From the NCBI GenBank assembly GCA_025462985.1, contig JAOAPP010000417.1:1-6960 (forward strand): DNA of 6,960 nt, written 5' to 3'. This document shows positions 1-4,773 of this stretch, one piece after another; position 1 is the first letter of the stretch, and the number at the start of each line of letters is the position of its first letter. Below the pieces are notes generated by a model. It was not told the origin of the DNA and did not search any database. It saw nothing but the letters and a program-made list of their open reading frames with translations. The position numbers and the translations under genes are program-made. This stretch comes from Bryobacterales bacterium. GTDB lineage: Bacteria; Acidobacteriota; Terriglobia; Bryobacterales; Bryobacteraceae.

Positions 1-1
1 T

Positions 2-265
2 AGTTGCAATCTCACCAATGGTGAAGGCTGCGTTGTGCCTCCGAAAGGAGCGCAATTTTACCCCTTCTACGCGGTCAAACCCGACGACGAAGGTGAGGAC
101 GAAGGATGCACTCTTATTTTCGGTGACTTCAACGGCGATGAGGTAAAGAACTTTGGTGCTGATGCGCAGTACGGTGTACCGAATAACACCTGGTTCTTCG
201 GGCAGAATAGTGGCGGCGTCAGGCCTACTCCATGTACACGCCATCCCCACAAACGGGATGACTAG
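2..265 (+). CDS. C-terminal end of a probable secreted protein of unknown function (5' end outside window)
   Basis: The frame is open from the first complete codon at position 2 and ends at TAG (263-265), so only about 87 C-terminal residues are present. The GTG at 35 is internal, not a start. The tail contains VVPPKGAQFYPFYAV, then a Cys within GCTLIFGD, then NFGADAQYGVPNNTWFFG and a final Cys before a basic end. From memory this combination (FYPF, a middle Cys, FG..AQYG, WFFG) recurs at the C-terminus of exported proteins of unknown function in Acidobacteria and Chloroflexi. The acidic run DDEGEDEG and the three cysteines fit an extracytoplasmic protein. The signal peptide and the rest of the protein cannot be seen. 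Unlike the three genes that follow, this stretch shows no frameshift. I am fairly sure it is coding; no function is known to me. Confidence 0.6.
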   Translation, partial: SCNLTNGEGCVVPPKGAQFYPFYAVKPDDEGEDEGCTLIFGDFNGDEVKNFGADAQYGVPNNTWFFGQNSGGVRPTPCTRHPHKRDD

Positions 266-318
266 CCCAGGCCACAGCCGCCCATAACACGCTTTTATTA
301 CTCCTCCGCTGTTGATCG

Positions 319-366
319 GGAGTTCATTCTTGTCCGGGACTGTGCTGTGAAAACGGAACTCCGGAC
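319..366. repeat. Crossed inverted repeats (possible pseudoknot)
   Basis: GGAGTTC (319-325) is complementary to GAACTCC (356-362). GTCCGG (332-337) is complementary to CCGGAC (361-366). The two helices interleave and share bases 361-362, so they are either alternatives or form an H-type pseudoknot. The position, about 55 bases after the first gene, would suit a 3' UTR element. The pairings are seen in the sequence; any function is speculation. Confidence 0.25.
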
Positions 367-501
367 TCAAGTGCACGCCTGGAGCGTTTTATTCCGAGGA
401 GCGGTGATCCGAAGGCGGGCATCCACTATCCTCTGTGGACTTATTCGGGCTGGGCTGTTAATGAAGATCACCGATTTACGGCGTTCTGTTGTATTTCGGT
501 A

Positions 502-546
502 GGCGTGGCGTTCAAACGGTTCAAACCGGAATACTGGAGCCACGCC
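502..546. repeat. 8-bp inverted repeat enclosing a smaller hairpin
   Basis: GGCGTGGC (502-509) is exactly complementary to GCCACGCC (539-546). Between them CGGT (517-520) can pair with ACCG (525-528) around a TCAA loop, giving a nested stem. Two near-identical copies of TTCAAAC (511-517 and 520-526) lie inside. The outer stem is very GC-rich and would be stable in RNA or single-stranded DNA. There is no T-run after it, so it is not a classic intrinsic terminator. It could be an extragenic palindrome of the REP type, or a remnant of a mobile element end. No second copy is visible in this window. Confidence 0.5.
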
Positions 547-879
547 ACACTGCCGTTGTGGATCGGAACGCGTTCATCCTGTGACCAGCGTGGATCTTAG
601 CGCTTTCAATGTTCAGCTTCGAATATCCTTCGTCAACTCGGGTACTTGGTAAGCGCGGGAAGGCGCAGTGTCGAACGTGCGCGTAATCCGGCGCGGTCTT
701 CGCAAGCCGAGTTCCGAGCAGTCGGCGTTGCTGAGATTGAAGCGTAGCGCGTTTCCCATCCGAGTGCCGCCGACGGCGTTCTTGGCCGATTCCTAAGCTC
801 TGGCCGATGACACGGGATCTATCCAACTTCGGTTAGGATGGGGAACTGCTCACGGTCCTTCAACTCTTATCATCGGCGT

Positions 880-1396
880 ATGCGATTCATGCTTGCGCTG
901 CGCTAGCGATTGTCGTCACCGCCGGTTATAGCGAATGTGAGCAAGCAACATCGCCGCCAAAGCTCTACATCAGCAAAGGAGCTTGCCCGTTTGAGTGCTG
1001 CACCTATCAAAAGTGGATCGCTAACCGGACCGTTACCTTGATGGATCATCCGGGAGGAAGATCTATAGCGCAAGTTCGAAAACGCGAAGAGGTTGTGGCA
1101 ATCACGGGAGAGGTTCAGACCCATCCACTTCGTTTCAGACAGAGCAAAAGGGCCCTGATGATTAGGAAGGGGAGCCCATGGCCGTGGGTTCGATCGTCTA
1201 CCTCTTGCATCCGGTGGGAGAAGGCCTCTGGCTGGTCTGGTTTCGAGGCAAAATCATTCAGATGGATCCTCAATACGTAGGACCGGGCCCTCAGTATCAA
1301 TGGTGGGCGAAAGTAAAGACTCAATCGGGTCAGATTGGGTGGGTTCATATGAATGCCGGCGATCTCGCCTTCGACCATGTCGACCGCTGCGCATAA
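880..1396 (+). pseudogene. Broken gene for an exported SH3-like-fold protein
   Basis: The gene is readable only across three frames. ATG at 880 begins MRFMLAL and then hits TAG at 904. The next frame carries AIVVTAGYSECEQ and runs through VTLMDHPGG..AQVRKREEVVAITGEVQTHPLRF. The last frame carries GSIVYLLHPVGEGLWLVWFRGK, then WWAKVKTQSGQIGWV and the end FDHVDRCA before TAA (1394-1396). One missing base near 898-902 would give a clean signal peptide (MLALALAIVV). One missing G in the G-run at 1169-1172 would join the two SH3 parts. With both restored the protein is 172 residues in one frame. The order (signal peptide, V..ALTGE-type turn, GDxVYxLxxxGEG, WW.KV.T..G..GWV) matches bacterial SH3-type proteins that I associate with the cell envelope, with no known partner. 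No strong Shine-Dalgarno precedes 880. Two sequencing errors cannot be excluded for this gene alone, but the neighbour's stop codons favour true decay. Confidence 0.72.
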
Positions 1397-1417
1397 GCAA
1401 AGGCGCGCTCATACTCC

Positions 1418-1439
1418 TCAGTAACGGCTCCTTTACTGA
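1418..1439. promoter_or_regulatory. Probable HxlR-type operator (orphaned)
   Basis: TCAGTAA, an 8-bp spacer and TTACTGA form a perfect dyad. It ends 14 bases before the Shine-Dalgarno of the broken HxlR-family gene. Dyads of the AGTAA-N8-TTACT type are, to my knowledge, what HxlR regulators bind next to their own genes, so autoregulation is the natural reading. The symmetric halves are intact although the regulator is dead. The usual divergent target gene is absent: the upstream neighbour is the broken SH3-like gene on the same strand. Confidence 0.55.
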
Positions 1440-1465
1440 TCACACTGCACTTCGGAGAGTAGACG

Positions 1466-1866
1466 ATGGCTTTGAACCGAAAACAGCGGGAGCGTGTGCG
1501 CCTGAGTCACCGGCCGAATCCGACCCGGGGCGATTCAGGCCTTTGTGCGCAAAACCATCGGACAAGTCGCCGGCAACTGGACAATGCTGATCCTGGAAGT
1601 ACCCAAAAAACACGGCGAGCTATGCTTCACCCGTCTCGGAGAGATGGTCGGAAACATCAGCCAGAGATGCTGACGAAGACTATGCGGCATATGGGGCGCG
1701 ACGGCCTCGTCACCAGAACCGTCGATCCCGGGATCCCGCCCAGGGTCGAATACAAATTGACGGACCCCGGCTGAAGCCTCCATGCAGCATTCTGCGGAGT
1801 CTGAATCTGGCTGAACAACACCATCACCACTTGGAGCAGGCAAGCCTCGAATTCGACCGGAACAGG
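1466..1866 (+). pseudogene. Broken HxlR-family winged-helix transcription regulator
   Basis: HxlR regulators are small dimeric DNA-binding proteins, often sensing redox or electrophile stress and repressing a neighbouring gene. A good GGAG (1454-1457) precedes ATG 1466. The protein must be read in pieces: MALNRKQRERVRLSHRPNPTR, then (shift at the G-run 1527-1530) AIQAFVRKTIGQVAGNWTM and LEVPKKHGELCFTRLGEMVGNISQR. After a shift at 1665-1667 it continues MLTKTMRHMGRDGLVTRT and PPRVEYKLTDPG, then TGA (1772-1774), SLHAAFCGV, TGA (1802-1804), IWLNNTIT. After a last shift near 1826-1831 it ends LEQASLEFDRNR. The order GNWTMLIL, ISQR-MLT.T.R, DGLVTRT, PPRVEY.LT, SLHAAFCGVW matches the family along its whole length. 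The first TGA fits CGA to TGA and the second TGG to TGA. Three frameshifts plus two stops make this a genuine pseudogene. The 3' limit is approximate because the native stop is not recognisable. Confidence 0.85.
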
Positions 1867-2002
1867 CCGGCCCGTAAACCTCGATTCTCCGCCGTCACAA
1901 GGCCGCACGGAAACATCTCGCATCCGTGCAATACGTTACAGGCAATCGCGATCTCACGCCCTACCCTGCGGAGTGATACTGAGGCCCGAAAGGGGTCCAT
2001 CT

Positions 2003-2637
2003 ATGTCTGCTCTCCCGAGCCAGCGCACGCCTCCTGGCGCACTCATCCCTGGCGGCGTCTCGCAGAACCTCGTCCTCCCGAACGAAGACCCGGCCGAGTT
2101 CGAAGCTCTCCTCCGCGATCTCCTCGCCGAATACCAGCCCGAAACCACGCACCACCACATCTTGGTCGAACAAGTCGCGCTCAGCCATTGGCTGCTGTGG
2201 CGTCGCCAGCGCGCCGTCAACTGCGTCGAGGCTGCTATCTACGGCGCGGAGAACGCTCAAGCACTCTGGATGAAGAGCGACTACGAACGCCTCGAACGGG
2301 TGGAGCGCTCCAAGATCCAGGCGGAACTCTCCCTGAACGAGCCCTTCAGAACGCCGAACACATTCGGAAGCACCGTCAAGCCGAGGCCGGCCGCCTGGAG
2401 CGCCAGACCCGCTGGCAGGCCGAGCAGGATATTCGCGAACGCCGCCTTAAGGTAGCTGAAGCGAAAGCCAATCGGACCCGCAATGCCGTCGCCGGCACCT
2501 CAGAGCCGGCCAAAAAAGGGCCCGTTCCCCGGCAACGTCCGATCGCCTGCACCGCTCGCCCGCCAGAAACCAAGCTCATACGGGACGACGGCCCGCCTGC
2601 CAACCTGAACACCGCCTTCCCCGCAAATACGCAATGA
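2003..2637 (+). pseudogene. Frameshifted PRTPEGK-type protein of unknown function
   Basis: A purine-rich AGGGG (1991-1995) lies seven bases before ATG 2003, which is why I prefer this start over upstream codons in the same frame. The first frame reads SQRTPPGALIPGGVSQNLVL, PNEDPAEFEALLRDLLAEYQP, HHILVEQVALSHWLLWRRQR and YERLERVERSKIQAELSLN. At 2336-2340 it leaves frame. The adjacent frame continues without a gap as RALQNAEHIRKHRQAE and LERQTRWQAEQDIRERRLKV to TGA at 2635-2637. Restoring one C (AACGA to AACCGA) gives a single 211-residue protein. The pattern of a PRTPEG-like motif, an LP.ED..EF..LL.DL...YQP box, an EQ.A...WLLWR..R box and a charged C-terminal coiled coil is a family I remember as multicopy in Acidobacteria, of unknown role. 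As it stands the first frame runs on to 2455 with an unrelated tail, a 150-residue hybrid that could still be made. Confidence 0.72.
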
Positions 2638-2737
2638 TAGGAGAGACCTTTCGTTTCGCAAAAAACGCCTTTTCTTCGCCTTCGGTGAGCAATTTGGTAT
2701 GTGGGTTGGGCTCAGCAGTCCCCGATCGCATGGCGGA

Positions 2738-2766
2738 AGGACAAACGAAGTCCACGCTGCTATAAT
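2738..2766 (+). promoter_or_regulatory. Extended -10 promoter for the DUF177-rpmF-plsX-dsbD block
   Basis: TATAAT (2761-2766) is a perfect housekeeping-sigma -10 box and is preceded by TGC (2758-2760), making it an extended -10. AGGACA (2738-2743), a four-of-six match to TTGACA, lies 17 bp upstream, the optimal spacing. Transcription should start near 2773, about 125 nt before the DUF177 start. No other promoter of this quality is visible before dsbD, so the four genes may share it. Confidence 0.65.
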
Positions 2767-2788
2767 TGAACTTTGTGTCTGCCAGGAC

Positions 2789-2832
2789 GCGGCTCTAAAG
2801 GCCGCCGGACGGAGCGCACGAGGGCTCTTTTT
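2789..2832 (+). promoter_or_regulatory. Two small hairpins in the operon leader, the second followed by five Ts
   Basis: GCGGC (2789-2793) pairs with GCCGC (2801-2805). GAGC (2812-2815) pairs with GCTC (2824-2827) and is followed by TTTTT (2828-2832). This lies between the probable transcription start and the DUF177 gene and could act as a weak attenuator or pause. The second stem is only four pairs, so intrinsic termination would be inefficient. No coding leader peptide is obvious. Confidence 0.25.
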
Positions 2833-2897
2833 GGCTGCCGGCGAAAGTCGAACGCAAGCTGACCCCCCACCGTGCGTTTCGCGAGTGAGCGCTACCA

Positions 2898-3434
2898 ATG
2901 TATATCAGCCTCCAGCATTTAGAAGTCAAACCCGTCCGCTTCAAGGTAGAAGTACCGGCGGGCGAAATAGATTACGACGTCAGCGTTACCCAAGCGTCCC
3001 AGCTCAATGCTGAGGGAACCGCCCAGCTGCTCAGCAGGTCGCTTGGCGAGATTCGCCTGGAAGGGAAATTAGACGTCACCATGGACGCCCTGTGTGATCG
3101 CTGTCTCGAATCGGCCAGCATCCCGGTGAATCGCAGTTTCGACTTGGTCTATATGCCGGCCGAGGAAAGTCGAAGCGGCGAGGTTGAAATCGATCAGGCA
3201 GCCATCGAGGTCGGCTTTTACGAAGGGTCCGGTCTCGAACTGAATGATGTGCTGCGGGAAGTGGTTCTGCTTTCGCTGCCCATGCAGGTGGTATGCAGCG
3301 AAGCGTGTAAGGGGATGTGCCCCTCTTGCGGTGAAAATCGCAATCTCCACGACTGTGGATGCCAGCCCCAACCGCTCGATGACCGCTGGAGCAAATTGAA
3401 AAATTTTCGGACCGAAGACAGTCCACGGAACTGA
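2898..3434 (+). CDS. yceD: DUF177 (YceD-like) protein, 23S rRNA accumulation family
   Basis: The 178-residue protein belongs to the DUF177/YceD family, which is encoded next to rpmF in most bacteria and is linked to large-ribosomal-subunit (23S rRNA) accumulation in the cytoplasm. An N-terminal beta-rich half is followed by CDRC (66-69), the region GSGLELNDVLREVVLLSLP (111-128), which corresponds to the conserved D..D.LRE..LL..P segment, and a C-terminal Cys cluster: C133, C137, CPSC (141-144) and C153/C155. The CKGMCPSCG..RN..DCGC signature and the closing DDRWSKLKNF (161-170) are typical of family members with a metal-binding-like tail. ATG 2898 is chosen because the conserved N-terminal strand starts just after it; the ribosome binding site is weak. 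TGA ends the gene 57 bases before rpmF, in the standard order. The frame is intact, with no anomalies. Confidence 0.9.
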   Translation: MYISLQHLEVKPVRFKVEVPAGEIDYDVSVTQASQLNAEGTAQLLSRSLGEIRLEGKLDVTMDALCDRCLESASIPVNRSFDLVYMPAEESRSGEVEIDQAAIEVGFYEGSGLELNDVLREVVLLSLPMQVVCSEACKGMCPSCGENRNLHDCGCQPQPLDDRWSKLKNFRTEDSPRN

Positions 3435-3455
3435 TCGGGCGACACTCCCCCGCAG

Positions 3456-3469
3456 TCTGGAATCTGGAA
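3456..3469. repeat. Tandem duplication of a 7-mer between DUF177 and rpmF
   Basis: TCTGGAA occurs twice head to tail (3456-3462 and 3463-3469), 22 bases before the rpmF start. It probably reflects slippage. No function is apparent. Confidence 0.4.
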
Positions 3470-3491
3470 TATTAGAAAGTAGGAATTACCC

Positions 3492-3674
3492 ATGCCGAAT
3501 CCCAAACGACGCCACTCTAAACGGCGCACCTCTACTCGTCGCGCGCACGATGCGCTGCGCGTGCCACAGCTGGCCGATTGCCCCAACTGTCACGAGAAAA
3601 TCCGTGCCCACCGCGCCTGCCCCCACTGCGGAAAATATAAAGGTCGTGAAGTAGTCGAAGTTGTGGAAGCATAA
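3492..3674 (+). CDS. rpmF: 50S ribosomal protein L32
   Basis: L32 is a small zinc-binding protein of the large ribosomal subunit. The product is 60 residues, the usual size. It begins MPNPKRRHSKRRTSTRRAHD, the canonical basic start (family form: P.RR.SK.R...RR.H), and carries a zinc ribbon of two CxxC pairs, C30/C33 and C43/C46 (CPNC and CPHC). This is therefore the zinc-containing type, not the cysteine-free variant induced in zinc shortage in some bacteria. A clear AGGA (3481-3484) stands seven bases before ATG 3492. It sits between DUF177 and plsX, the conserved arrangement that links ribosome and phospholipid synthesis. The identification is secure. Confidence 0.97.
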   Translation: MPNPKRRHSKRRTSTRRAHDALRVPQLADCPNCHEKIRAHRACPHCGKYKGREVVEVVEA

Positions 3675-3747
3675 CAGGCCCTTGTCTGCTCCACTTTTTT
3701 TTAACTGCAATTACAGCCGAATACAACGGGGAGAGTAACTCGCCGAC

Positions 3748-4773
3748 ATGGTGACCATAGCCCTCGACGCCATGGGTGGCGATAACTTTCCCAAGCCCGA
3801 GATTGAAGGCGCGCTGCATGCCGCGCGAAACTTCGAAGTGAGAGTGGTGCTGGTTGGCCGCGAAGAGGTCATCTTGAAGGAACTCAACCGCCATGGCGGT
3901 TGGCGAAAGCTCCCCATCGAAATCCGTCACGCAAGCGAACAGATCACCATGGAAGACAGCGCGGGCAAAGCCGTCCGTGCGAAAAAGGATAGCTCGATCC
4001 GCGTGGCCGCCCGCCTGGTGCGGGAGGGAGTCGCCCAGGGTGTGGTGTCTGCCGGCAACACCGGCGCAGTCATGGCTACGGCCAAAATGGTGCAAGGTAT
4101 GCTCCAGGGCGTGGATCGTCCCGCGCTCGCCAGCGCCTTTCCCACTGCGCGCGGCGGGTGGGTCGTCATGCTGGACGTCGGCGCAAACGTCGACTGCAGC
4201 CCGAAGATGCTGGCCCAGTTTGCCGTGATGGGCAGCGCCTATTCGCGAGTCATCTTTCATATTAAGGATCCTCGCGTCGGTCTGCTCTCCATCGGCGAGG
4301 AAGACCACAAGGGAAACTCGCTCACCAACGAGGCTCGCCCCTTCTTAAAAGCCCTGAAAAACCTGAACTTCATCGGAAACGTGGAAGGCCGTGACCTGTA
4401 CACCGGGAAAGCCGACGTCCTCGTCTGTGATGGCTTCGTCGGCAACGTCGCGCTGAAGGTCAGCGAAGGCTTGGCCGATGCCATCGTTCACACACTGAAA
4501 GAGTTCCTGACCGCCAACAGCCTTCGCAGAGCCGGAGCCTTCCTGGCCAAAGGCGCGTTCAAAGACTTCAAAAGGCGCGTCGATGTGGATGAGTACGGCG
4601 GAGCCCCTCTGCTCGGCTTAAACGGGCTCTGCATGATCTGTCATGGCAGTGCGAGCGCTAAGGCGATCAGCAATGCCATCCGGGTTGCAAAAGAGTTCGC
4701 CGAGAGCAGTATCAACGAACGAATCGCGTCCGAATTGGAAGAGTGGACGACGACGCAAGTCCCAAGCTTATGA
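3748..4773 (+). CDS. plsX: Phosphate acyltransferase PlsX
   Basis: PlsX converts acyl-acyl carrier protein and phosphate into acyl-phosphate, the donor that PlsY uses for the first acylation of glycerol-3-phosphate. It is a peripheral protein at the inner face of the membrane. The 341 residues match the family length. Conserved boxes are in order: LDAMGGDN (6-13), the nucleotide/phosphate-type loop [10 protein letters not shown] (101-110), LDVGANVDC (142-150), LSIGEE (180-185), GNVEGRD (210-216), VCDGFVGN (226-233) and [12 protein letters not shown] (302-313). The start at ATG 3748 places the first strand directly after the initiator. GGGGAG (3728-3733) is rather far upstream (14 bases), so the start is good but not decided by its ribosome binding site. 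It lies 73 bases after rpmF. Its TGA stop overlaps the ATG of dsbD, which suggests translational coupling. In many bacteria plsX is followed by fab genes; here it is not. Confidence 0.96.
   Translation: MVTIALDAMGGDNFPKPEIEGALHAARNFEVRVVLVGREEVILKELNRHGGWRKLPIEIRHASEQITMEDSAGKAVRAKKDSSIRVAARLVREGVAQGVVSAGNTGAVMATAKMVQGMLQGVDRPALASAFPTARGGWVVMLDVGANVDCSPKMLAQFAVMGSAYSRVIFHIKDPRVGLLSIGEEDHKGNSLTNEARPFLKALKNLNFIGNVEGRDLYTGKADVLVCDGFVGNVALKVSEGLADAIVHTLKEFLTANSLRRAGAFLAKGAFKDFKRRVDVDEYGGAPLLGLNGLCMICHGSASAKAISNAIRVAKEFAESSINERIASELEEWTTTQVPSL

Larger units (their letters stand above)
266..879. other. Gene-poor stretch with inverted repeats
   Basis: No convincing gene lies in this 614-base stretch. 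Open stretches exist on both strands, for example 316-600 on + with no usable start and 521-826 on -, but none gives a family I recognise, a good ribosome binding site or a signal peptide. Given the decay seen immediately downstream, it may hold gene remnants too eroded to name. Two inverted repeats stand out, at 319-362 and 502-546. No obvious intrinsic terminator follows the upstream gene. Confidence 0.5.

Noticed and set aside
517..529. T-arm-like sequence (GGTTCAAACC) suggesting a tRNA remnant
   Set aside because: No acceptor, D or anticodon arm can be placed around it, and the stem around a seven-base loop fails after one pair.
316..600. A 94-codon open stretch on the + strand without a start codon near its 5' end
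   Set aside because: It has no ATG, GTG or TTG at a useful place, no ribosome binding site and no family match I can name. It may be a remnant, but chance is an adequate explanation.
521..826. Open frame of 101 codons on the - strand
   Set aside because: It is Arg-rich with no recognisable motif, and alternative frames over the same bases look equally (un)convincing.
1665..1670. Programmed ribosomal frameshift in the HxlR gene
   Set aside because: There is no slippery heptamer or downstream structure, and the gene carries two further frameshifts and two stops, so decay explains it better.
1831..2637. A 268-codon open frame on the + strand, apparently the longest in the left half
   Set aside because: Its first part is Pro/Arg-rich and overlaps the better-supported frame of the PRTPEGK-type protein. 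Only its first dozen codons (end of the HxlR pseudogene) and the part after 2338 (end of the PRTPEGK-type pseudogene) look like protein.
3695..3702. Run of eight Ts between rpmF and plsX as an intrinsic terminator
   Set aside because: The bases before it form at most a three-pair stem, so there is no proper terminator hairpin and read-through into plsX is expected.
3532..4308. Open frame of 258 codons on the - strand opposite rpmF and plsX
   Set aside because: It is the antisense shadow of two certain genes, His/Asp/Gly-rich with no motif.
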